Assembly: GCF_007970185.1 (NCBI RefSeq)
Contig: NZ_CP042431.1
Coordinates: 2,418,001-2,482,000, forward strand
DNA length: 64,000 bases
Direction of reading: 5' to 3'
Origin: Pseudobacter ginsenosidimutans
GTDB taxonomy: Bacteria; Bacteroidota; Bacteroidia; Chitinophagales; Chitinophagaceae
Of this stretch, positions 37,085 through 45,486 are shown in pieces. Every line of letters starts with the position of its first letter. Position 1 is the stretch's first letter. The notes under the pieces are model-generated. The model was not told the DNA's origin and did no database searches. It was given only the letters and a program-made list of their open reading frames with translations. The translations under genes were made by a program, and so were the position numbers.

Positions 37085-37636
37085 ATGAAAAAGAAAACAG
37101 TTGTGTGGAAGGGTTGTTACAGTAACACCACGGAATATATGGAGCTGGTCCGGGGCGAAAGCATCATTGTGCGTGGACATATCACGGGTGAAGAAGAAGG
37201 AAAACCATACTATGCTTCTTATATCCTGCATCTGAACCTGCAGTGGGAGGTGCAATCCGTTTCTGTAATGATGAAGAGTGATGAATCTGTTGAACTGTTC
37301 TTTGAAAAGAAACCGGATGGCTGGTTCGATAAGGATGGAAAGGCACTGGTCACACTGAAAGATTGTACAGATATCGATATATCACTGACTCCCTTCACCA
37401 ATACATTACCTGTCAGGAGGCTGGAGATGCCCAGGGGAGCAACAAGGGAAATAACAGTTCTGTATTTCAAACTCCCGGAAGGAGAATTCTACCCTATGCA
37501 ACAGAGTTATACCAATATCGACGATCGTTTCTATAAATATGAAAATATAGACGGCGGGTATGCCGCTGTACTGGAGCTCGACAAAGATGGGATTGTGGTG
37601 TATTATCCCGGCAGATGGCAGCGGGTATTTCCTTAA
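37085..37636 (+). CDS. putative glycolipid-binding domain protein (DUF1089-like)
   Basis: 183 residues, no signal peptide. It matches the Glycolipid_bind family (PF06475): VVWKGCYSNTTEYMEL, WFDKDGKALVTLKDCTDIDI and SLTPFTNTLPVRRLEM are the hallmark blocks. The structural family is an antiparallel beta-barrel with an unproven ligand. Start ATG 37085. Its TAA overlaps the TAA of the convergent metallo-beta-lactamase gene by four bases. Confidence 0.85.
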   Translation: MKKKTVVWKGCYSNTTEYMELVRGESIIVRGHITGEEEGKPYYASYILHLNLQWEVQSVSVMMKSDESVELFFEKKPDGWFDKDGKALVTLKDCTDIDISLTPFTNTLPVRRLEMPRGATREITVLYFKLPEGEFYPMQQSYTNIDDRFYKYENIDGGYAAVLELDKDGIVVYYPGRWQRVFP

Positions 37637-38496
37637 TTCTTCTTTATCTTTTTATCATATGAATCCTGCAGCTCTTTCAATGCTGCATCATAACCTTTAC
37701 GGTCTTCAAAGGCAGTGGGGTTGTATGGCTGGCCAGGCTTGTGTTTGGTGTGAAGATCGAATTGACTCGCATGTGCAGCCACCCAGATATCGAAATTCAG
37801 TTGTTTCATTTTTTTAAGTGTATAGGCAAAGTCTGAAGCGATGCGCGGATAGCTGTGTATTTCACTGAACTTCCTGTCGGAAATGATGGTGGGTAAGTTT
37901 GCGATCAGTACCCGGTATGTTCTGTTTTCGTCTTTTACATCCAATAAATAACTGGCAGATCCTTTTGTATGACCGGGATGATGCAGCATTACCAGTTTGG
38001 TTTCTCCAAGGCGGATAGTGTCCCTGTCTTGCAGCACACTGTCCGGAACAACAGGAGCAAAGCTGGTTCCGAGTTTGCCCAGTTCATAATCTGAACGTCC
38101 TCCGTCAGTCATCACGCCTGAATCTTTTGCATTCACCATCAATTTTGCGCCTGTGAGTTTTTTGATGGCAGCCATGGCGCCTGTGTGATCATAGTGTGCC
38201 TGATTGGTGAGCAGTATGCGGATATCCTTCATCTTGAATCCCAGTTTTTCAACACCCGAGCTGATCAGCGGCAGTGAGGCGGCAGATCCTGTATTGATGA
38301 GGATATGTCCGTTACTGGTGGTGATCAGGTAACAGGCGAGATCATAAGTGCCCACATAGTATAGATTACCTGCGATGCGAAAGGCTGGATAAGGTTTGGT
38401 CCACTCTGTATTGGTGATGGCCGGCTCTTTCACCTGTGCAATAGCAGCAAACTGAAAAAGCAGCAATGCACTGATCAAAAAAATATTGCGGGGCAT
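37633..38496 (-). CDS. subclass B3 metallo-beta-lactamase, GOB-like (Gln zinc ligand)
   Basis: 287 residues with signal peptide (MPRNIFLISALLLFQFAAIA). It has the B3 fold order, LINTGSAAS, the zinc motif NQAHYDHTGAM (Gln99, His101, Asp103, His104), HHPGHTKGSAS and the late AAHASQFDLHTKH. In most B3 enzymes the first zinc ligand is His116; here the position is Gln, as in the GOB enzymes of Elizabethkingia. The residues Ser/Thr after His104 and the terminal His263 equivalent also match GOB. It should hydrolyse beta-lactams in the periplasm, but activity is not shown. Start ATG 38496; an upstream ATG at 38547 would precede the signal peptide. Confidence 0.88.
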   Translation of the reverse strand: MPRNIFLISALLLFQFAAIAQVKEPAITNTEWTKPYPAFRIAGNLYYVGTYDLACYLITTSNGHILINTGSAASLPLISSGVEKLGFKMKDIRILLTNQAHYDHTGAMAAIKKLTGAKLMVNAKDSGVMTDGGRSDYELGKLGTSFAPVVPDSVLQDRDTIRLGETKLVMLHHPGHTKGSASYLLDVKDENRTYRVLIANLPTIISDRKFSEIHSYPRIASDFAYTLKKMKQLNFDIWVAAHASQFDLHTKHKPGQPYNPTAFEDRKGYDAALKELQDSYDKKIKKN

Positions 38497-38651
38497 AGAA
38501 TAAGTTGATTTATGATAAAGGATTACCGAAAATACAGCATGTGACACGCTGTTGAAAAGTTAAATTCCGAAATCCGACAGATTTTATCTACAAAATAAAT
38601 CTTTCTTCTTCTGTGAGGCGTATATGAAGCGCAAATGTTATCAACCTACGA

Positions 38652-39188
38652 TTGAAAGAGGCATATACATATTCCGAGCAGGAGCTCGTGGATGCACTCA
38701 AAATGCGTATTGGTAAGGCTTTTGGTTATTTATACGATCATTATTCGGCAGCGCTGAACGGCGTTATCATGGATATTTTACAGGATGAAGAAGCAGCAGG
38801 CGATGTTCTGCAGGAAGTTTTTATCAAGATCTGGAAACAGATAGAACAGTATGACGCAACCAAAGGAAGGTTGTTCACCTGGATGTTCAATATTGCCCGG
38901 AATGCTGCTATTGATGCTACAAGAAGAAAAGAATGGCAAACCAAAAAGCAGCGTTATTCCGTAAATGAATATACATTCCTGCCGGACAAGTCGCCACATC
39001 CTTCTGAAGACGCAGGTTTGCGAAGGCTGATACAATCGCTGAAAGCGGAGTACAAAGTGCTGATCGAGTTATCATATTTCCAGGGTTATACCCAGGAAGA
39101 GATTGCTGAAATATTGAAATTGCCATTGGGCACAGTCAAAACCAGGATGCGCACTGCTATCCTGTTATTAAAAAAACAGATCAGGTAA
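38652..39188 (+). CDS. ECF sigma factor (SigK-like)
   Basis: 178-residue sigma-70 family factor of the ECF type. Region 2 has GYLYDHYSAALNG and EVFIKIWKQI; region 4 has LSYFQGYTQEEIAEIL with LPLGTVKTRMRTA as recognition helix. Start TTG 38652 is chosen because the first in-frame ATG (38703) would cut into region 2. The next gene, 4 nt on, encodes an RskA-like anti-sigma factor, so this is a two-gene regulatory unit; the ferritin-like genes downstream are possible targets. Confidence 0.9.
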   Translation: MKEAYTYSEQELVDALKMRIGKAFGYLYDHYSAALNGVIMDILQDEEAAGDVLQEVFIKIWKQIEQYDATKGRLFTWMFNIARNAAIDATRRKEWQTKKQRYSVNEYTFLPDKSPHPSEDAGLRRLIQSLKAEYKVLIELSYFQGYTQEEIAEILKLPLGTVKTRMRTAILLLKKQIR

Positions 39189-39192
39189 AAGA

Positions 39193-39984
39193 GTGGACAT
39201 ACATGCATACATACAAAGCGGCATCATTGAAAGCTACCTGCTAGGCATCGCTGGTGATGAAGAAAAACAGGAACTTGACCGGTTACGCCGCATTTACCCC
39301 GAAGTAGAAAATGCCATCCATCATGCAGAAGAATGGTTGCATGGTGTATCAACGCCTGCTGCAACACCCGTTCCTGCAAAAGTGAAAGAACAGATATTTG
39401 CCACTATTCAAGAAGAGCTTGGAATGAATAACGGCATATCGGGAATCATTACTGGCGGCCGGTTGTACAAATATCTGGTGGCGGCCTCATTGATCCTGCT
39501 GACTTCCAGTGTAATACTTAACATGGTCCTTTATAGGAAGTATCGGACAGAAAAGAAAAATGTACTGGTATTGCAGGAAGAGCAGCAAAGTCTGCTTGTG
39601 CAAAACAACCTGGTCCAGGCAAAGCTGATCAGCTTTGGTGATGATCTGAATAAAGCAACAAGCTCCGGCTCATCCAGAATTGTAATGGATGCTGTTGCGG
39701 GCAAAGGAAAATTTCAATCTACTTTACTGATGGATAATGCCGGCAAACAGTTGTTGCTGGTGAGTAATTCTCTCCCCGCTGCACCCGCAGGGAAACAATA
39801 TCAACTCTGGGCTATCGTGAATGGAAAGCCCGTGAATGCAGGCTTGTTGAATGATTGCATGCCTTACTGCAAGTTCCCTTCCATTGCTCGTGCGCAGGCC
39901 TATGCTGTAACGCTTGAGCCTTCGGGTGGAAGCATCGATCCCACGCTTGATCAGATGTTCGTTTTTGGAAAAGTGAACAGCTGA
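39193..39984 (+). CDS. anti-sigma factor, RskA-like
   Basis: 263 residues, single membrane segment about 92-113 (LVAASLILLTSSVILNMVLY). The cytoplasmic N-terminal part (IESYLLGIAGDEEKQELDRL) is the zinc-free anti-sigma domain, and the periplasmic C-terminal half has the RskA signature (GKQYQLWAIVNGKPVNAGLL). Start GTG 39193, 4 nt after the sigma stop, indicates translational coupling. It should hold the sigma factor at the membrane until a signal arrives. Confidence 0.9.
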   Translation: MDIHAYIQSGIIESYLLGIAGDEEKQELDRLRRIYPEVENAIHHAEEWLHGVSTPAATPVPAKVKEQIFATIQEELGMNNGISGIITGGRLYKYLVAASLILLTSSVILNMVLYRKYRTEKKNVLVLQEEQQSLLVQNNLVQAKLISFGDDLNKATSSGSSRIVMDAVAGKGKFQSTLLMDNAGKQLLLVSNSLPAAPAGKQYQLWAIVNGKPVNAGLLNDCMPYCKFPSIARAQAYAVTLEPSGGSIDPTLDQMFVFGKVNS

Positions 39985-40120
39985 AAAATAATTATCGAAA
40001 AATATCCTGAGACTAAAACTTTATTCTTTTACCACGCGTACCTATTTTAGTTACCAATTATTCCAATCTGCCTTCAAAGGGTTTACCACAGTTCTATTGT
40101 TAACCTGCTAAAATGTAATC

Positions 40121-40828
40121 ATGCAAAAAGAAAAATGGCAACTGCCTGAAAATGGCAGTGAGGGGTTCATATTGCCCCAACAGGTAGGCAGAAGGAAATT
40201 CCTTACTTATATGGGTTTCGCGGCTTCTGTTGCAGGAGCTTCTGCTCTATTGACATCCTGTGATAAAGATGATGACGATAACACAGGAGTGAATCTCGGT
40301 GGTGGCGATATTGGAATTCTCAACTATGCATATGCGTTAGAGCAACTGGAAGCCGCATTCTACACTCAGGTGATTGCATCGCAGTATACCGGTATTTCAG
40401 CTTCGGAGCTGGCGCTGCTGACGGATATCCGCGATCATGAAGTGGCACACCGGGAGTTCTTCAGGGCCGCACTCGCCGGCAATGCCATCGGATCACTGCA
40501 GGTTGATTTTTCAAAAGTGGATTTTTCCAGCCGAACCAGCGTGCTGAATACAGCCAAAGCTTTTGAAGACCTTGGAGTAGCTGCCTACAATGGCGCGGGA
40601 AAGCTCATCACTACAAAAGCTTATCTCGAACTGGCCGGTAAGATCGTTTCAGTAGAAGCGCGTCATGCAGGATATATCCGGGACCTGTTGAGCAATGGCA
40701 GTTTTGCTGACAACACCGTGGTGGATGCGCAGGGCCTGGACCTTGCCAAATCTCCTGCGGAAGTTTTAAGAACTGCTTCAGCATTCCTCAAAACAAAGAT
40801 CAATGCATCCAATCTACCCACCTCTTAA
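40121..40828 (+). CDS. Tat-exported ferritin-like lipoprotein
   Basis: 235 residues. The leader has a twin-arginine motif in VGRRKFLTYMGFAASVAG and a lipobox-like LLTSCDKD, so it is predicted to be exported folded and lipidated. The rest is a ferritin-like four-helix bundle (PF13668 type) with EQLEAAFYTQVIAS, DIRDHEVAHREFF and SVEARHAGYIRDL, in which Glu/His residues match the diiron or desiccation-related protein family. Start ATG 40121. It follows the anti-sigma gene after 136 nt. Confidence 0.85.
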   Translation: MQKEKWQLPENGSEGFILPQQVGRRKFLTYMGFAASVAGASALLTSCDKDDDDNTGVNLGGGDIGILNYAYALEQLEAAFYTQVIASQYTGISASELALLTDIRDHEVAHREFFRAALAGNAIGSLQVDFSKVDFSSRTSVLNTAKAFEDLGVAAYNGAGKLITTKAYLELAGKIVSVEARHAGYIRDLLSNGSFADNTVVDAQGLDLAKSPAEVLRTASAFLKTKINASNLPTS

Positions 40829-40838
40829 ATTCAATACC

Positions 40839-41678
40839 ATGAACTTCTTTGATATGATCAGAAATATAGAAAAAGTGGACCCTGAAATATATGAAAGAAT
40901 GGATACCAGGAGGAAGACCATGCAACAGTTTGCCCGGACGGGCCGCGCACTGGCGCTTACAGCCCTGCCGCTGGCCCTGGGCAGTCTGTTCAAAAAAGCT
41001 TATGGTCGTGATACGGCCAGCGTTGTAGGGGTTCTTCAATTTGCACTCACGCTGGAATACCTGGAAGCCGAATTTTATACCAAAGGGGTAGCAACTGCTC
41101 CAATCCCTGCAGGTCCGCCATTAGCAGCCATCACAACCATTCGCGATCACGAAAACGCGCATGTGACATTACTGAAGACTGTGATCACACAACTGGGCTC
41201 AACACCTGTAGCCAAACCAACCTTCGACTTCTCTGCCGGCAATGGTAGTAACAACGGGCCTTTCAAAGATGTCTTCACCAATTATGCACTCTTCCTGGCA
41301 GTAGCTCAAACATTTGAAGATACCGGAGTGCGCGCATATAAAGGACAGGCAGGTGAACTAATGGAGAATAATGATATCCTCACCGCCGCTTTACAAATAC
41401 ATTCTGCAGAGGCGCGTCATGCTTCACATATCCGAAGTATGCGGAGGGCGCTGCTGAACAATACCACCATCAAGCCCTGGATCACAGGAAAGGATACCGG
41501 TGGTATCGGTGCAGCAGTACAGGCCAGTTACAATGGTGAAGATCTAACTACACAGGCGGGCGCCAACATTGTGAACATTGGCAATACAGGCATTTCAGTG
41601 GCTGCTGCATCTGAGGCATTCGACGAACCTCTCACAAAGGATGCAGTACTCGCCATTGTTGATCCTTTCATCGCTTAA
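40839..41678 (+). CDS. second ferritin-like (desiccation-related type) protein
   Basis: 279 residues. ATG 40839 gives MNFFDMIRNIEK. Residues 40-60 carry ARTGRALALTALPLALGSLF, a hydrophobic segment without a clear cleavage site, perhaps a membrane anchor or signal. The helical bundle has LEYLEAEFYTKGVA, TTIRDHENAHVTLL and HSAEARHASHIRSM, the same Glu/His pattern as the first protein. An extra in-frame start 36 nt upstream overlaps the previous gene's end. Close spacing (10 nt) supports one operon with the first. Ferroxidase activity is not shown. Confidence 0.85.
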   Translation: MNFFDMIRNIEKVDPEIYERMDTRRKTMQQFARTGRALALTALPLALGSLFKKAYGRDTASVVGVLQFALTLEYLEAEFYTKGVATAPIPAGPPLAAITTIRDHENAHVTLLKTVITQLGSTPVAKPTFDFSAGNGSNNGPFKDVFTNYALFLAVAQTFEDTGVRAYKGQAGELMENNDILTAALQIHSAEARHASHIRSMRRALLNNTTIKPWITGKDTGGIGAAVQASYNGEDLTTQAGANIVNIGNTGISVAAASEAFDEPLTKDAVLAIVDPFIA

Positions 41679-41706
41679 ATGATAACAAACTTTAAATACT
41701 GGAAAA

Positions 41707-42096
41707 ATGAAAAAGTCAATTTTGATACTGGCGCTCTGCCTGCCAGTTGTGCTGATCAGCAGCAGCTATTCAAACATGCCAACCACTATCGATTCCAAAA
41801 CTGATTGGATGAAATCCAAAACAGGAACCTGGCCCGGAATGAAGGATGGTAAAACTTATTGGTACAAACTGGATAAAAAAGCAGGTCTCTGGTGGAGTAT
41901 CGATGGTAAGAAATGGGAAGCAGTAAGCGATGGCGCCTGGGCCGATAAAGATGGTAAATGGCTGAAGATACATGAGGGTAAACTTGTATGGAGCACAGAT
42001 GGCAATACATGGAGTGAAGTACCGGAATGGAAATGGGAAGGCTCAGATGGAAAATGGTACAAGTTCGATAATAACTGGAATCTCTGGGTGAAATAA
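41707..42096 (+). CDS. secreted Trp-rich repeat protein of unknown function
   Basis: 129 residues: signal peptide (MKKSILILALCLPVVLISSS), then about 2.5 imperfect repeats of roughly 30 residues with the pattern W-x(n)-D-G-K-x-W-x-K ... L-W/V-W-S-x-D-G-x-x-W. Fifteen Trp residues occur in the full sequence. Examples: LWWSIDGKKWEAV, LVWSTDGNTWSEV and SDGKWYKFDNNWNLW. It resembles a carbohydrate- or surface-binding repeat by aromatic density, but I do not recognise a family. It is 28 nt after the ferritin-like genes and closed by a terminator. Confidence 0.75.
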   Translation: MKKSILILALCLPVVLISSSYSNMPTTIDSKTDWMKSKTGTWPGMKDGKTYWYKLDKKAGLWWSIDGKKWEAVSDGAWADKDGKWLKIHEGKLVWSTDGNTWSEVPEWKWEGSDGKWYKFDNNWNLWVK

Positions 42097-42120
42097 GTGG
42101 TAACCTTTGATGCAGATAAA

Positions 42121-42150
42121 AAGGCCTGTGGAGCAATCCACGGGCTTTTT
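42121..42150 (+). terminator. terminator after the ferritin-like/Trp-rich operon
   Basis: Stem AAGGCCTGTGGA with TCCACGGGCTTT (one G-T pair), loop GCAA, then a T-run. Confidence 0.8.
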
Positions 42151-42250
42151 GTTCTTAAACCAATTCTGAAAGTTTTCTTAACAAAGGAGGATCTGAAAAA
42201 ATGCGGTAAACCTTTTTTTCGTGCAGAAGTCAGAATATAAAATTGATTTT

Positions 42251-42661
42251 ATGAATAAGCAATACTTCCTCTCCGCGCTGACCGTGATAATGATATTTGT
42301 TGCAGGATGTTCCTCTTCCAAAACGGCTTCTGCAGAGCCACCGGCAAAATGGGAAGTGCTGGGTGAAAAAAGAGTGAACTACAGAATGGAACGTGATGTA
42401 ATGAACATTTCAGGACGCGATGTATACAAACAGATCCGAATTGCAGTAAATGGTGGCTCACTCAATATGTACCGCGCTACCATCTACTTTGAAAATGGAG
42501 GTACGCAGGAGGTTGACCTTCGCAAGAATTTCCGTAGTGGCAGCTCTTCCAGAGTGATCGATCTTACTGGTAGCCGTCGCCGGATCGATAAGATCACATT
42601 CTGGTACGATACCAAAAATCAGTCCCGCCGGAAAGCAGTGCTGACGGTCTGGGGTAAATAA
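42251..42661 (+). CDS. lipoprotein of the DUF2541 type
   Basis: 136 residues. ATG 42251 gives MNKQYFLSALTVIMIFVAGC with a lipobox at VAGCSS. The mature part has the DUF2541 pattern (KWEVLGEKRVNY, YKQIRIAVNGGSLNMYRATI, SRVIDLTGSRRRIDKITFWY), a predicted all-beta domain. No enzymatic motif. An upstream in-frame ATG at 42221 would precede the leader and is not used. Monocistronic. Confidence 0.75.
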   Translation: MNKQYFLSALTVIMIFVAGCSSSKTASAEPPAKWEVLGEKRVNYRMERDVMNISGRDVYKQIRIAVNGGSLNMYRATIYFENGGTQEVDLRKNFRSGSSSRVIDLTGSRRRIDKITFWYDTKNQSRRKAVLTVWGK

Positions 42662-42683
42662 TCAGCAATGATGTATCAATACT

Positions 42684-42724
42684 GAACAGGGATTCCATGA
42701 TTGGAATCCCTGTTCCATTTTTAC
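42684..42724 (+). terminator. terminator after the DUF2541 lipoprotein
   Basis: A perfect 14-bp stem (42684-42697 with 42702-42715), loop TGAT, followed by a T-rich run. Confidence 0.8.
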
Positions 42725-42769
42725 ACTTTTCTTCCAATTCAGGGATTTTTGCAACTCTTGCTGTAATTC

Positions 42770-42824
42770 TTGTATGTTCGTTTATCCGGTAATAGCTCAA
42801 CTTTGTGCTATCAAATCAAACAAA
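42770..42824 (+). promoter_or_regulatory. promoter/leader of SDR gene 1, shared with SDR gene 2
   Basis: TTGTA at 42770 and a conserved 28-nt block starting TCAACTTTGTGCTATCAAAT at 42797-42824, containing the -7-like CAACTTTG. The block is repeated at 44625 with 26 of 28 bases identical and the TTGTA at exactly the same distance. Confidence 0.65.
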
Positions 42825-42828
42825 TAAT

Positions 42829-43569
42829 ATGAGTACTCTGAATAACAAAGTGATCCTGGTAACCGGCGCATCCCGCGGAATAGGCGCATCAGTTGCAAAG
42901 GAACTGGCAAAAGGCGGAGCAAAACTGATCGTTAATTATGCCGGCGGAAAAGCAGAGGCAGAAAAGACTGTGGAAGAGATCAAAGCTGCCGGTGGCGATG
43001 CCATCGCATTGCAGGCAGACGTGAGCAAGTCTGCTGATGTAAGCAGGCTCTTCGATGAAGCGATTGCACATTATGGAAGGATCGATGTGCTGGTGAATAA
43101 TGCTGGCATCATGATCACCAAACTGCTGAAAGATACTACTGATGAAGAGTTCACACAACAGTTCGATGTGAATGTTCGCGGCACTTTCAATACTCTCCGG
43201 GAAGCCGCCACCAAACTGGCCGATAAAGGCACCATCATCAATTTCTCCAGCAGTACCACCCGCCTGATGTTGCCAGGCTATGGAACTTATGTGGCTACCA
43301 AAGGAGCTGTTGAACAAATGACCCGTGTGTTTGCTAAAGAAATGGGAGCACGTGGCATTACGGTGAATGCTGTTCTGCCCGGACCAGTGAATACTGAGCT
43401 GTTCACACAAGGGAAGTCCGCAGAACTGATCAGTCGCCTCGCTTCACTCAACGCTTTCAACCGCATCGGTGAGCCGGATGATATTGCCAAAGTGGTGGTA
43501 TTCCTGGCAGGTGATGAAGCAAAATGGATAAGTGGACAAACCATCGGCATCAATGGCGCCATGGCTTAG
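42829..43569 (+). CDS. SDR-family oxidoreductase 1
   Basis: 246 residues, classical short-chain dehydrogenase/reductase. NAD(P)-binding TGASRGIGASV, NNAGIM, catalytic Ser in NFSSSTTRL, Tyr-x-x-x-Lys in YVATKGA, and the VLPGPVNTELF segment. It belongs near the 3-oxoacyl-ACP reductase-like group; ISGQTIGINGAMA closes the chain. Start ATG 42829 follows the shared leader. The substrate is unknown; a neighbouring AraC regulator and a related SDR gene suggest a co-regulated set. Confidence 0.9.
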   Translation: MSTLNNKVILVTGASRGIGASVAKELAKGGAKLIVNYAGGKAEAEKTVEEIKAAGGDAIALQADVSKSADVSRLFDEAIAHYGRIDVLVNNAGIMITKLLKDTTDEEFTQQFDVNVRGTFNTLREAATKLADKGTIINFSSSTTRLMLPGYGTYVATKGAVEQMTRVFAKEMGARGITVNAVLPGPVNTELFTQGKSAELISRLASLNAFNRIGEPDDIAKVVVFLAGDEAKWISGQTIGINGAMA

Positions 43570-43588
43570 ATGATACCTGAGGAAAGTG

Positions 43589-43624
43589 ATGGCTGCCTGT
43601 ACCCCGGGCAGCCATTCTTCTTTT
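43589..43624 (+). terminator. terminator after SDR gene 1
   Basis: Stem ATGGCTGCC (43589-43597) with GGCAGCCAT (43607-43615), 9-nt loop, then TCTTCTTTT. Confidence 0.7.
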
Positions 43625-43648
43625 ACAGTAATTGCCTAATTTAGTCTC

Positions 43649-44572
43649 ATGTCTTCCAATACGCTTGTAGTAAAAGATCTGAATGAATTATATGATCTCA
43701 TGGGATTGAGCCATGAGCAAATCGATTCCCGTGACGGCTTCTCGATCCTTTACCTGCAGGAGATCATGAAGAACCTTCCGCTTACTTCTGTACGTTATCG
43801 TCCTGATTTCTTCAGCTTTCTTTTCATCAGGGAAGCCTTCGGAAAATATACCATCGATGATCTGCAATTCAATATGCAGCCCCGTACCGTTTACTTCACC
43901 AATCCGGGGAACCTGCGTAGTTTTGAATGGCATCAGCTCAACGATACCTGCCTGATCGTTTTCACCGAAGCATTTCTCAAAGAACAGGTACACTCTGATA
44001 TATACAACGATTTCTCTTTTCTCCTTACAGAAACTGTAGAGCCGCGTGTATTGATGCCTGAACAGTTCAGGGCAATCGAAGAACTTTACCAGATCATTCA
44101 CCGGGAATATTCTTCCAACTCACCTTACAGGAACAAGCTTATCGGCAGCATGCTGGTGTCTCTTCTTTTTAAGATCAGGGAATATTTCTTCCAGGATTAC
44201 AATCCTATTTATGAAGGTAATCGAAGCTCACAGATCGTAAGGACTTTCAAACAGAACCTGGAACAGCATTTCAGGGATCTGGCGGGAGGAAAGACTGATA
44301 CACAGTTGAGGGTGCAGGACTATGCCGATAAACAGTTCCTGCATGTGAACTACCTCAGCAGCGTTATCAGCAGCAAAACGGGAAAGACTGTCAGCGCATG
44401 GATTGCAGACAAGACCATTACAGAAGCTAAAGTGATGTTGCAAAACAAACAGGTCAGCATCAAAGAAGTTGCCAGCCGCCTCGGTTTCCTGGAAGCCTCT
44501 CATTTCAGTAATTACTTCAGGAAACACACCCATCAAAGCCCGGCGGAATATCGTAAACAATCAGTGCAATAG
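43649..44572 (+). CDS. AraC-family transcriptional regulator
   Basis: 307 residues. The C-terminal two helix-turn-helix motifs are in YADKQFLHVNYLSSVI and IKEVASRLGFLEASHFSNYF, ending HQSPAEYRKQ. The N-terminal half (about 1-200) is a ligand-binding cupin-like domain (TVYFTNPGNLRSFEW). It sits between the two SDR genes, both of which carry the conserved leader, so it is a likely regulator of them. This is inference from position. Confidence 0.88.
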   Translation: MSSNTLVVKDLNELYDLMGLSHEQIDSRDGFSILYLQEIMKNLPLTSVRYRPDFFSFLFIREAFGKYTIDDLQFNMQPRTVYFTNPGNLRSFEWHQLNDTCLIVFTEAFLKEQVHSDIYNDFSFLLTETVEPRVLMPEQFRAIEELYQIIHREYSSNSPYRNKLIGSMLVSLLFKIREYFFQDYNPIYEGNRSSQIVRTFKQNLEQHFRDLAGGKTDTQLRVQDYADKQFLHVNYLSSVISSKTGKTVSAWIADKTITEAKVMLQNKQVSIKEVASRLGFLEASHFSNYFRKHTHQSPAEYRKQSVQ

Positions 44573-44597
44573 AAATTTGTAATTATTGCGATCATCC

Positions 44598-44652
44598 TTG
44601 TACGTGTTACCTCCATCTCCTGGTTCAACTTTGTGTTATCAATTCAAACAAA
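44598..44652 (+). promoter_or_regulatory. promoter/leader of SDR gene 2, copy of the SDR gene 1 leader
   Basis: TTGTA at 44598 and the 28-nt block TCAACTTTGTGTTATCAATT... at 44625-44652, 11 nt before the start codon. 26 of 28 bases match the block at 42797 and both TTG-to-block distances are 27 nt. Confidence 0.65.
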
Positions 44653-44662
44653 AAAAAGTTGT

Positions 44663-45415
44663 ATGAACTCCTTAAAGAACAAAGTTGCTCTCATAACCGG
44701 GTCAGTACGCGGATTGGGTAAAGCCATAGCAGAGCGATATGCCGCGTTGGGCGCATCAATTGTTTTGAATTATTCCAAAGATGCTGCGGCGGCGGAAGAA
44801 GTGGAAAAGAATATCAAAGCGATGGGCGCCCGCGTAATTGCTGTGCAGGCCGATGTCAGCAAGGTGGCTGATATCAAAAGACTGTTTGATGAAGTGAAAC
44901 AGGCATTTGGAAAGATCGATATCGTAGTGGCCAATGCCGGTATCGAGATGGTGGAAACACCGGTAACCACCTTCACGGAAGAGCAATTCGACAGGTTGTT
45001 TTCCATCAATACCAAAGGAGCTTATTTTACCATGCAACAAGCCGCTTTGCAGGTGGAAGACAAAGGAAGGATCATTTACATCGCCAGCAGTACTACTTCT
45101 TTTCCTGTTCCTGGTATGGCAGTGTATGGCGGCAGCAAAACCACACCGAGGTACATAGTGGATGTATTGGCGAAGGAGATCGGTCATCGTGGGGTAACGG
45201 TCAATTCCATTATTCCATTTGCAGTGGATCATTCCGGTATCTTTACAGAAGCGGACAGTTATCCTGAACTTAGAAGATCCCTGACCGATAGTTGCCCAAT
45301 GGGAAGATTGGCAGAAGTGGAAGATGTGGCAAATATTGCCGAGTTCTTTGCAAGCGATCTGTCTTCATTCGTGAATGGGCAGCACTTACTGGTGAATGGA
45401 GGGGCCAATCAGTAA
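44663..45415 (+). CDS. SDR-family oxidoreductase 2
   Basis: 250 residues. NAD(P)-binding TGSVRGLGKAIAERY, NAG in VVANAGIEMVE, catalytic Ser in IASSTTSF and Tyr-Gly-Gly-Ser-Lys active site (YGGSKTTPR). Related to SDR 1 but divergent in the middle. ATG 44663 follows the duplicated leader; ten extra upstream codons exist but overlap it. The substrate is unknown. Confidence 0.9.
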   Translation: MNSLKNKVALITGSVRGLGKAIAERYAALGASIVLNYSKDAAAAEEVEKNIKAMGARVIAVQADVSKVADIKRLFDEVKQAFGKIDIVVANAGIEMVETPVTTFTEEQFDRLFSINTKGAYFTMQQAALQVEDKGRIIYIASSTTSFPVPGMAVYGGSKTTPRYIVDVLAKEIGHRGVTVNSIIPFAVDHSGIFTEADSYPELRRSLTDSCPMGRLAEVEDVANIAEFFASDLSSFVNGQHLLVNGGANQ

Positions 45416-45486
45416 AAGGTTCCTTGCCGCCGGTCACCATTTTTATTTAATATTGTAGCTGATACAGGTAAACAGGTTTTCTTTCA

